Source of the DNA: Aplysia californica
Lineage: Eukaryota; Mollusca; Gastropoda; Aplysiida; Aplysiidae
Direction: 5' to 3'
Length of the DNA: 64,000 nt
Assembly: GCF_000002075.1 (NCBI RefSeq)
Contig: NW_004797354.1
Span: forward strand, 680,170 to 744,169
Positions 54,276 to 64,000 of the stretch are shown here, piece after piece. Under the pieces are notes generated by a model, which was given only the letters and a program-made list of their open reading frames with translations, searched no databases and was not told the DNA's origin. A program made the translations under genes and the position numbers. Numbering within the stretch: position 1 is the stretch's first letter; the number at the start of each line of letters is the position of its first letter.

Positions 54276-54636
54276 TATTCTTGAGCTTCTCATGAAGAAG
54301 ATCTGGTTTCTTGAGTGTAGGTGAGAATGAACACCTGCCATACATTGGATCTGATAGGTTTTCCTTACAGCATTGCATGACTTCAGTCACCAATAAGATG
54401 TGAGTCAAGAACTTTTTTGTTTCCGTGAGTGCTGTAAGGGGAACTGCTTGTGCTGTAAGGGGAACTGCTTGTGCCCTTTGCTTTTGTATAATCAATCTTG
54501 TTTCTGTTGGTGATCTTGCTTTTTTGTTTTTTTGTTTCTGAGACATCTTTTCTTGTGCTTTCTATTCTGCTCTTTGGCTGTCTGTCATTCCTGTCTTGTC
54601 TTTTTTGGTTTTCATGTTATGAAATTTCAAATTTGT
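54276..54636. other. Spacer, no gene recognised
   Basis: A 21-bp direct duplication (TGCTGTAAGGGGAACTGCTT, at about 54429 and 54451) is the only feature. Confidence 0.5.
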
Positions 54637-55802
54637 GTGACATTGTGGTGCAATCAGGCACTCAAAAAAAATTTTTTAGAAAGAAAAATGTCCGTTGGAC
54701 AATTTTTATAGGAATTTCTTTGGTTTTTTGTTGGTTCAACACCTTTTATGACCATTTCAAAACAACTGAAAACCTTTGATCGAATACACAAAAGAAGCAC
54801 AGGTGCCCCCAACTGTCTGTTTATAACACAGGGCAAGATGATAGGCCTCAAAACATGGGGTGGGATGAAAAAAGCTGGTTTGGACATCCCTTGCAGTAAA
54901 ATGAGGTCCTTTTCCTGTTTGTTGGGGTACTTCACTGTCGACAAATGTGTGAAAGGCTGGACATCACCGCAAGTAAATTGCTTTTCACACCAGCCACTGG
55001 TTTGTTTGATGGAATATGACCCCTAGCACCAGGTTACTGGATATCCTTGTCCTCCAAAAGTAATGTTGCAATATGAGAGCACAATTTTGAAGTCAATTCG
55101 TGCTTGAACTTCACTTCTCTCATGTGAAGAATGTGGGCATTGACTTTTCTGCTCTCGAAAATCCAAAAGAAGATTTTTTTTCCCCACCATGTGGTGCTTT
55201 TTCTGTTGTACATGCTGTAGCTTTGGACAGCCTGTCGCATCCATTCACAATGAAATTGTACAAGTTGATCATGGCGGGTTTGTCGTCATATTTTTTTTTT
55301 TGTCACAGTGGCAAGGGAAGAACTGTTGGAGACAGCAGTACAGGACTTTTTGGCTCTAAACAGAACACAGAGAAGTTGCTGTGGGTGGTTGGCGGGTGCT
55401 CTGATGTGGTTTGCTTCTTCTTTTCTATCGAACAGCTATCGTCCTTATCACCCCTTCTTCTTTTTTATGTTTGTTACTCTCTTGTAACACCTCTAATCTC
55501 CTGGCACTCATATGACCTTATGCAGTTGCGAGCGCCGTAAAAACCTCTACTAACTACTAGAGAAGTTGCTTCTCTCTGTACAGGTAAACGTCAATAGCCT
55601 AGTGGTTAGGCTAATCGTTTTCAGGGCTTGAAATCAGCACCCTCAAAACACGACTATAGTGGCAAGCCATCAAAACGCCGAGTCAAAAGCACCTCTAAGT
55701 GGTGAGTGGGATTCAAAGAGTTAAGATGATATCGATTTATAACTCCACATGGCCAAAAATTAATGAGCGCCTGATTCCATCTCGTCATGACATCTATTCT
55801 GT
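54637..55802 (+). mobile_element. MITE family M copy, apparently split
   Basis: Left half TGGTGCAATCAGGCACTCAA to GGTTCAACACCTTTTATG (54637-54780); right half AGATGATATCGATTTATAAC and GAGCGCCTGATTCCATCTCG (55724-55795). Between them lies 0.9 kb of other DNA, including an S2 SINE. Confidence 0.55.
55382..55558 (+). mobile_element. SINE family S2 copy
   Basis: GGGTGGTTGGCGGGTGCTCT, TATCGAACAGCTATCGTCCT, tail ATGCAGTTGCGAGCGCCGTA. Confidence 0.8.
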
Positions 55803-56690
55803 TGAAGTGCTATGTAACTAAAACAATATAAAAATCTGCTGCACAATGCTTTTATCAATGACTTCAAAATTATTTTTGATGGCAATGATATTTATGAGCA
55901 CCATTGACAACAGAATGGTCAAGCATGCTTTTTTTTGTTTTACTTACAAAGTATCCTGACATATTTTTGTCTTTTTTTAAAGAACCAGTACATGACCTAA
56001 TCTACTTCTTCTGTGGCAATTTAATTATGGCTTGACTGGTCTTTACCTGTGTCATTGATGTAAATGTTTAGCACCCCCACCCCATGTAGGAGATGTGGGG
56101 TCATGACTTTGATTCTTACTTAAGAAAGTATATCTCATTGAGTGTGTAGGTGCATAATTCTGCTGGAATGCTGTATCCCTCACAGTCTGGGTTGGCACAG
56201 TTGAAGTAGCCAGGTTTCAAAAGGATCTAATTTGTGCACATGAGTCACTCAGCATTTGCAGTCCTATTTTTGAAAGATGTCGACCTAACTCATTGTGCTG
56301 GACAAATTTAAGGTAACTGATTTAGCACTTGTAGGGGGAAGTCAAGAAACTGGTTTGTTTTGTTTTTGTTTGTTTTGTTTGGGGGGTTTTTGTGGGTTTT
56401 TTTCTTTTTTTTAAAATAAAGTTGTTTTTTTTAAATGGATTGTTTGGAAAGATTTGTCTCAAGAAACTGATGAATAAACGTAGCTTGCCAGTGCAAGGAC
56501 TACGTTCCTGGTGCTAATGATATATGACCCAGTCTGTGTGTACATAATGTGCTGTGAAGACTGAAGTGTGTTTTAACTAAGTTTTTTATTAACCCGAATG
56601 TGGAAGGGAATGTTTTGACTGTACCTCGTGTGAGTATGTTTTTGATTATATTGGTAATGCTGCATGCGTTTGATACTCCTCCCCTCACCC
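55803..56690. other. Intergenic spacer
   Basis: No gene or repeat family recognised; T/G-rich tract at 56350-56410. Confidence 0.45.
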
Positions 56691-56705
56691 CCACATGTTC
56701 GATTA

Positions 56706-56833
56706 CACACACACACACATACACACACACACACACACACAGAGTACGCACGCGCACACACACACACACACACTCACACACACAGTACATACACACACAC
56801 GCAGTACACACACACACACGCACACACACTCAA
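56706..56833 (+). repeat. (CA)n microsatellite
   Basis: Imperfect CA tract with ACGCG and AGTAC interruptions. Confidence 0.95.
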
Positions 56834-57096
56834 ACATCATTGTCGTCACTGGGAAAAAGTAATTATAACTTTTGCAAGTGTTTTGCTACGCATATCAAGC
56901 TCTCTGTAAAATGGATTCCTCCCTTATTTTTTCCCTCCTTCTTTCAATTCCTCAGTGGAAGTCACACCAAAAAAAAAAAGTTCATTTCATCCTTTTAGAA
57001 AGGATGCTGCCGCCTTAGTTGTACAAAATATCCACTGTTTTATCAAGCTGCGTGTTGTTTACTGTCTTTGCAGCTATCATAAATTTGTTTTTTCTG

Positions 57097-57487
57097 GCAT
57101 CGTGATGAAATCTGGTACTCATCAAATAATGAAATGAAAGGAACACATTTTTTTCTGCCTGTAGGGCAATTTTAAAAGAATTTTCTTTTGGGCTTTTTAT
57201 GCCTTGCAAAAACATATCTCTGTATTTCACTCATAAGTGTTGATCAAAATCACACAAAAAAGTAAAATTGCAGTTTCCGTGGATACTCTCTTTAGAAGTC
57301 ATTAAACTTTGGCTGCCATTTTCTCATTAATTTTACCTCTGACACCAGTTGGCCCCCACTCCCTTCAATAGGAAATATCTCCATTTCCATTCAAGATAGA
57401 TTGGAATTTTTCTTATCTTGAAGGCTTTACGAATAACTCCACATGCCAAAAAATTGACGAGCATCTGATTCCAGCATCATGACACAT
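57097..57487 (+). mobile_element. MITE family M copy
   Basis: Left ATCGTGATGAAATCTGGTAC, interior TGGCTGCCATTTTCTCATTA and TTGCATTTCCATTCAAGATA-like block, right GACGAGCATCTGATTCCAGC. Confidence 0.72.
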
Positions 57488-58406
57488 TATTTTTGTAAGT
57501 GGGTGTTTGAAGGGTGCCACTTGTAGGCCCTACTTCCTAACTTTCCCTCTGCTGTTTCTCTCTGTCTAATTTACTACTTCCATGAACTCCTACAAAACAC
57601 TATAATTTCCTACTTCTATAAACTCATACGAAACACTCAATAATTTAACTTCTTTAAGCTCATGCAAAACTCTCAACTCTAATTTTACTACTTCCATGAA
57701 CTCATTCAAAACACTTTAATTTACTTCTACAAAATCATACAAACACATACACGTTGAATTGCAACATATTATGTATGACCCTTCCCGTCCCTTCATTTAA
57801 TGATCTTCATATTTTTGTAGATTGCCAGAACAACAAAAACGAAATAAAATTGTTTTATAAGAGATTTATTTTGACTTTGTCCCTTTGTTTTCAGTGTGAA
57901 AATATCTCCTTACATGACGTGACAACACACCTTATTTTCATCCCGTAATTGTCAGCCTCGTTAGTTATTACATATGAATGTCCACATGGACACAATTTAA
58001 TTTAGATCACTTAGAAGGCAGGCTCCTGACCCTGCCTGTCAAGGCCCACCGGTGCTAAGAGGGGTACTACATCCCAGCAAGCAGAACGACAGAGATGCTG
58101 ATTAGAATTTCTCCCCGCTATCAGAATCAAACTCGGGATTTCCTGCATGTGACAGCAAAGCGCCTACCCGCTTCACAACAGACACCAGTTCTTTAACTTT
58201 ACAATTACATGTATTATATTTGACATCTTTGGGGGGTAACTTAATAAACTTGAAGGTCAGCTGGTAATTTGTACGATGTGACTTCACTGCGCCAAATGAT
58301 TTTATATTTTTAGAATTACACACTATGTACTCTGAAGTGTGAACGGCAGTTTTTTTATAGTTTTTTTTATTTTTAGGGGGAGGAGGTGGAGTCTTTTTGC
58401 TTTTGT
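57488..58406. other. Intergenic spacer
   Basis: CTACTTCyATrAACTCATrC recurs four times at 57580-57740 (about 47-bp spacing), a decayed minisatellite. No gene found. Confidence 0.5.
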
Positions 58407-58540
58407 GGGTGGCTGGCGGGTGCTCTGGTGTGGTTTGCTGCTTCTTCTTTCCTATGAAACATCTATCGTCCTTATCTCCCCTTCTTCTTTTTTATGTTTG
58501 TTACTCTCATGTAACACCTCTAGACTAATCTTCTGGCGCT
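58407..58540 (+). mobile_element. SINE family S2 copy, tail lost
   Basis: GGGTGGCTGGCGGGTGCTCT, TATGAAACATCTATCGTCCT; sequence diverges after ATCTTCTGGCGCTC, where a CT run begins. Confidence 0.75.
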
Positions 58541-59226
58541 CTCTCTCTCTCTCCGATAGCACACTAGTGTCAGGGGGAAATCCCCCATTAAGAGATGTTT
58601 CAATTAATAATTAAGATCCCCCGAGAAGCCATTAAATCAGTAGAACCCCATTCTCCGTCACCTTTGGGAATACCCTCGAGTTAGGACCAATAGAAATACT
58701 TTAAATATTAATGCGAGTTAGCTGCCTGTCATTTATTGGTTGTATAAAGAAGTGCAACAAATAGACCTCGTCTATAGTGTAGAGCTCTTGTTTTCTGAGC
58801 AGGGTGCAGTTTCGTGTGAGGCTTTCAATAAGCCTATCCCTCAAAGCTGTACAGTCTTTCCGAAAAGGTACCCACAACACCACTCTAACAGAGAGCATTG
58901 TTCAGGCGTTTACTTAAATGCATTTCAAAATAAAACAGTACGACCATTTCGACTGAACTAAATCCAGAAGACACATAAACACTGCAGTTCTTACCGATAT
59001 GTGCTCAAGAATATAAGGATGTATGGTGTCATCGATGCAAAACTAAACGGCTTACTTAAGAGCTCAACTGAAGGTGTGTTTCAGAGAAATCTTTGCTACC
59101 AATCTTTGCATGCAAGATACGCCGCTCCCTAAAGTAGTTGTTATCTGGCAGTGATGTAAATGTTTCACTGGACCTTTCAGTTGTAGGTCAAATATTGTAT
59201 CATAGTAAATAATCTTTTTGGTTCAG
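58541..59226. other. Region upstream of the receptor coding exon
   Basis: No gene recognised. It ends in the acceptor ttttggttcag used by the receptor exon, so it is probably intron. Confidence 0.45.
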
Positions 59227-59256
59227 ATTTCAGTGAACATTGTCCTCTTTCTCGAG

Positions 59257-62200
59257 ATGGAAAGACCAATAATAACTGTGTACTTTATAATAGCGACAGG
59301 TTGCTTAAATAGCAGTATGTTTGACCGTGTGACTGTGAAAGGAGGGATACAAAGTTATAGACCTGTCAGAAATACTCCTGGTGGAGGTAATTCGGGACCA
59401 ACATCTAACACGTCCGTGATCTTTGCGAGCCGTGTGACATCAGAGCGGTCACTCGCTGCAACATCTGCCTGGCTAAACAGGAATCTGCCTCAAGCCGAGA
59501 AGAAGAGAAGCAAAAGATCATTCTCAACCAAGACCAGTGTTTCCAAAAAGTGCATGGTTGACCACGACAACAGCACTGGTTTCATCTACAACGGAGTTGA
59601 ACGTTCCTACCTCGCCTCTTATGATCGTTGGGTTGATGGCTATATCGAATTTTACGTTAGAGTAGACCGTTTGTGCGGTTCCGACGCAGGACTCGTTGTC
59701 CAAGCGGAGGACGGAATCCTTAACTTCCAGACCCCGTGTTGTGCCACGAAATGTGATTTTGTGATGGAAATTCTATCTCCTCCTGGAAAAGACATGTTAA
59801 TCGAATTTCTTGAATTCAATATACCATCCACTTCTCTCGTCGAGGCAGATGGGACTCTTAATTGCAAAGATGCTTTCGTGTCTTTTCCTAACGAGCTGTT
59901 AGAGTTCTGCGGTGATATGACGCCCAAACCTTTTCGAGCAGTCCCTTCCAATGGGCGCTCGGTGGAGATAAAAGTTCAGACTGGCACACGTCTCTGGTGC
60001 GACGACAACTTGTCTTTCTCGCTGAAATATCGAACGTGTGAGCCCATGAGGCAGGGGGTAGAGGCAGACAAGTGCTGGTCTCAACATACAGTTTTCCAAG
60101 AAGTTCAGACTGGGTTCATCACATCTCGAGGATACAGGGACGATGGAAGTGCTGGCGCTGCGTGTGAATGGCAGATCCAGGTGTCAAACGACAGTATTCT
60201 TCAGTTGTCATTTGACGTGGATCAAGATGGTAGCAGTATACAATCCTTAACGATTTCAACAACGGGACGGCGCTCTGACATAGAGGGGAGCGACAGTTTG
60301 GAAGTAGTTTTTCCTTGGGACGAGCGTCGTGTACAGAATGGACATCTCCTTACCCTTCCCAGCAACAGTGCGAGAGTTGTGTTTCGTTCAGACATTGGAA
60401 TTGCAACTGACCTCGGCTTCAAGATAACATACAAAGCTGTAAGTAAAGATGCATACATCCCAATACTGAAGGGATTCACACTAAATTGCACGGGAAACGA
60501 GCACTCAATTCCACAAAGCATGCTTTGTGACTACCATGCCGACTGTGTGGGGAGGGAGGACGAGAGAAACTGCTCTTACGTCAATGAGACTTCCTGTCCG
60601 GGAGGTTACGTCTTTGGCTCAAGCTGTTACTATCTCCGGCGTGTATCTAGGCGTCAGCGAATGACGTGGCAGAAAGCAGAGGACCTGTGCGTGCATGAGT
60701 ATAACGGCCATTTAGTCACGCCAAACTCACAAGAAGAGCTGGCTATGCTTTCGGAATTGGTTGCTGCGAACTTCTCCTTTTGGAGAGCCTGGTATCTAGG
60801 CATCCGTCAGATCACCTTAGATGAGGATCCTGTGTACGGCAAACTGTACCAGGGAGTGGATGGAACCACCATCTTTAATGGGTTCAACAAGCACTTTGGC
60901 TCAGATGTCCCTGTATGCACTGTGTGGGATTTCACCAAAAACCAAAGGGAAATGTTCAACATGCCGTGCAACTCAATTTGGCTAGGAATCTCCTTCTTCG
61001 GCCATTCGTTCTCTATAGAGAAAGTCCATATCGTTTGTGAGGTGAAGAACAATATACAGGAAACACATCCCATAGCATCACCATCGAGTTCAGTCTGGAC
61101 AGACAAGATTGAAACGTTTCAATGCGTGAGAAGTGAGGAAAGAATATTTTTATCCAGACAATGCGACAGGATTGTTGACTGTTTTGACGGAAGTGACGAA
61201 GAGGACTGTCCTGATCAGACTGAAGCGCCACCTGGCTATTTTAGCTGCAAGTCAGGAAGTCTTCTCTGGTACTCGCACGTCTGTGACGGAATCAAGGACT
61301 GCCCGGAGGAATCTGACGAGGAGTTCTGTCTCCCCGTGCCGGATGACGATCCCAGCATGGCGGTGTGCACCAATGGAATACCGGTGCCGTCATCGGCTTG
61401 GTGTGACGCGAGATTCGACTGTCTGGACGGTTCTGACGAACAGTTCTGCCGATCCTGCCAGGGCGGGGCAGTCCTGTGTCCGTCTGTAGGGTGCATGCCG
61501 CCTCACTGGGTCGATGATGACGCTCTAGACTGCCCCATCAAGGACACGAAGGGTCGGTGGATCGCAGAGCCCAGGTTTATCCAGCACACAACTCCCGTAC
61601 AGCCGCCGCCTGGTGTTGTCCAGCCTGACGGTTACGGGAAAGTGACCATCCAGTCGTTGAGTGATAGACAACCGTGTCCGCCAACTCACGCCCAGTGCCC
61701 CAACGGTTACTGTATCCCTATCTACATGTTGTGTAACGGCCACAAAGATTGCCCAGAGGGAGAAGACGAGCTGACTGAGACATGCCAGTCTTTCTGTAAA
61801 GGTCGCTACAAATGCCACAAGACGTCCATCTGTTTACCCGACGTATACGTGTGTGATGGGTGGTTCCACTGTCCATTTCAAGACGACGAGGCTTTTTGTG
61901 GTAACAACGATACATGTCCCCACGGCTGTATGTGCTCAGGGAAAGAAATGAACTGCCACACAGTTTCTCCATTCCCTGATATAGGTCGTGTGAAACGACT
62001 GAATATCTCTAACACCGTTGTGCATGACATCTCTGTCATCAACCCAAACCACCACCTAATCGCTTTAATTGCTCGGAACTGCCATCTACACCAGCTGGTA
62101 AGACTAAATATGGTAAACCTATACATGTTAGACTTAAGCGATAATCTCTTGGAGCTTATAGATTTGCAAACGTTTGAAAAGGCCTCCAACCTACGACAGC

Positions 62201-63254
62201 TATCTCTGGCTAGAAATAACTTAGCTGAAGTGGATTTACAATCTGTCAGATTGTTGGTAAATCTGGAGAAGCTGGATGTTTCTGGAAACCCTTTTGTGAG
62301 ATTACGATCGTCTTTTTTAACGGGCTGCCAGAAACTGAAAGTGTTACTCCTGGAGGATATGGGCATCACAAACGTAGACTTGGCAGCGTTTGCTGGACTC
62401 TCGGAGCTACAGGAGCTGTCTATGAGAGGAAACCCCATCGTGAAATTCGAGGAAACTATCTTGTCCAGTCTGCCTCGTCTGTCTCTGCTGGAAACTGACA
62501 ACTATAGGCTTTGTTGTGCCAGCATCATCCCAGACTCGCTGTCCTTGGGAACGTGTGAAGCTCCAACAGATGAGATCTCTTCTTGTGAGGACATCCTCCG
62601 CACGCCCTTCTTCCGAGCATTCCTGTGGCTCATGGCAAGTTTGACAGTCTGTGGGAACAGCGCTGTTCTCGTCTACAAGTTCTGTGTAGAACATAGGCCC
62701 TCCCATTTGGGCTACAACACGTTCATCACCAGCCTCAGTGCCTCCGATCTTCTCATGGGCATTTACTTAGCCATCGTGGGAACAGCCGACCACCTGTTCA
62801 GAGGCCGCTACTTGGTGGAAGCAGACAACTGGAAAAACTCCAGCTACTGTTCCTTAGCCGGATTTCTTTGCTTAATGTCCAGCGAGATTTCGGCCATCAC
62901 AATCTGTCTGGTCACTCTGGACCGCTACTTAGCCCTGGCGTTCCCACTGACCAATGTCAACATGACCCAAAAGAAGGCTCGGCTGGTCGTGATGGTCACC
63001 TGGATGACCGGTTTTATGTGTGCTGGCGTGCCTCTATTACCCCCATTGTCTCACTGGGACTTCTACTCCCAGAATGCCGTATGTGTTCCTCTGCCCATCA
63101 CCCGCGCCAGTTTCCCCGGCACAGACTACGCCTTTGCTGTCTTCATCGTCTTCAACTTGGTCATGTTTCTCAGCATCGCTCTTGGCCAGGTGCTCATTTT
63201 CCGGGCGGTTAGAGCCAGCAGTCAGAAGTTCAAGAACTCTCTATCTGGCCGAAG
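59257..63254 (+). CDS. GRL101-like receptor: CUB, C-type lectin, LDLa, LRR and 7TM (3' part missing)
   Basis: A leucine-rich-repeat GPCR of the relaxin-receptor/GRL101 type, acting at the plasma membrane; the ligand is unknown. From the Met at 59257: signal peptide 1-18, likely furin site KKRSKR (82-87), two CUB-like domains (about 127-260 and 273-393), LDLa (410-439) and C-type-lectin-like domain (447-595). Then come five LDLa repeats (621-651, 663-691, 704-731, 807-843, 847-881), cysteine-rich LRR cap, about seven LRRs (911-1077), hinge with CEDILRTPFF, and TM1-TM5 (about 1119-1318) with GN in TM1, D1164 in TM2 and DRY 1222-1224. An acceptor (ggttcag, 59226) precedes the start, implying a 5' UTR exon. 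The exon ends in phase 2 before gtttgt; without splicing it would stop nine bases later, before TM6. TM6-TM7 must lie beyond the window. Confidence 0.88.
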
Positions 63255-64000
63255 GTTTGTACCTTAGGATTTTTATTTTGTTTTGCTTTCTTATAAGTTC
63301 GTTTTATAAGAGTTAACACCATACAAAGGGTACCTAAGTCATTTGTATAGTATAAACATGGCCCAGTGTAAAGAAAAGGGAAGAAAATTTGAGAATAAAA
63401 CAAAAATAAACAAAACGCTTAAGTAAAAATCATTTGTAAACTTTTGGGAGTAGTTGATCGTGTGTAACCTTCCAGTACGGGGGCAAAAAATGGTTCAATT
63501 TATTGTGCTAAGAATGATTGCAGGGTTTCCATGAAATTGTGGGAAAATGGGGAGGGGGAGGGAAGGGTTCAAAAGAAGTGTACAACTGAAAAGGACAGAA
63601 GGAATTGGGCACAATTTATTAAAAACTATATATCACAACACTGCATAGATTATTTCTAAGGCAGCACGCTATTGCTCTGATAGGTCACTTGGGTTAATAA
63701 AGGGGGGGGGGGGGGGGGGGGAGACCTGATAAATATTGGTAGCACGAAAAAATTCACACGAAATTCGTTTTAAAATAATTTCAATTACTTTTTTCTCTAA
63801 TGGAAGCTTATATACTAAGCTTTAAATTCAGACTAAATTCTTTTGTATATGAACTGAACTCAGTGGAAGTGGTAAAAATGAAAAAAAAAATGAAAAGGTG
63901 CAAATTCACATCTTAAAAATGGGAGAGCTTATTTAGGACACATAATTAATTATGGCCTATATACCGGGACGGCCCCCAGGTATCCTTATTGAGGCCATAG
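63255..64000. other. Start of the next receptor intron
   Basis: Follows the gtttgt donor. AT-rich, with a poly-G run at 63703-63721. No TM6/TM7 coding seen. Confidence 0.6.

Noticed and set aside
54748-55540. Frames of 92 and 146 residues near 54.8-55.5 kb
   Set aside because: Unrecognised, and the second runs into an S2 SINE. They lie inside DNA that appears to split a MITE; no splice or start evidence supports a gene.
59218-59256. Upstream Met (59218) as the receptor start
   Set aside because: The acceptor ttttggttcag at 59226 lies after it, and the Met at 59257 gives a cleaner signal peptide. Not fully excluded.
59652-62706. Minus-strand frames up to 207 residues opposite the receptor
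   Set aside because: They are antisense shadows of the long coding exon, caused by its codon use.

Overview
The window is animal nuclear DNA, most likely from a mollusc and probably a gastropod. Its two recognisable protein genes are a 21-exon UNC-45 myosin chaperone gene and a large multidomain receptor like GRL101 of the pond snail Lymnaea. The intergenic and intronic DNA is crowded with microsatellites, tRNA-headed SINEs, MITEs and RTE-like LINE debris. Identities come from reading translated sequence against remembered families; no search was run.

Layout. Positions 1-18.7 kb hold no host protein gene that I can support. They contain CA, TCT, GA, poly-C and poly-G tracts, two SINE copies, one tRNA-Thr(CGU) gene on the minus strand (5.74-5.81 kb), and an unusual cluster of inverted-repeat elements at 7.0-15.1 kb. 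The ends of these elements carry arrays of different palindromes built on one plan (TTC...GAA around a variable GC-rich core). A broken RTE-like LINE lies on the minus strand at 15.8-18.66 kb, with a 136-base assembly gap at 16326-16461.

From 18.7 to 52.4 kb the plus strand carries unc-45: 21 coding exons, total coding length 3246 nt, predicted protein 1081 aa. It has an N-terminal TPR domain with a carboxylate clamp for HSP90/HSP70 tails, a central armadillo-like region and a UCS myosin-binding domain. A charged C-terminal tail of about 148 residues is absent from vertebrate UNC45A/B and contains a motif resembling the linker of NudC. Every exon junction keeps the frame and uses GT/AG. The introns are full of SINEs, Tigger-like, hAT-like, Harbinger-like and piggyBac-like TIR elements, many nested in older repeats, so their relative ages can be read. 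A 37-nt duplicate of the 3' end of exon 20, with its own acceptor and donor, looks like a possible poison exon.

From 52.4 to 59.2 kb lie the unc-45 3' UTR and a repeat-rich spacer. From 59.2 kb a second plus-strand gene encodes a signal peptide, two CUB-like domains, a C-type-lectin-like domain, six LDL-receptor class A repeats, leucine-rich repeats and the first five transmembrane helices of a rhodopsin-class GPCR in one exon. The exon ends at a donor at 63254/63255, so TM6-TM7 and the tail should lie beyond the window. The two genes have no evident functional link: one is a cytosolic co-chaperone for myosin folding, the other a cell-surface receptor.
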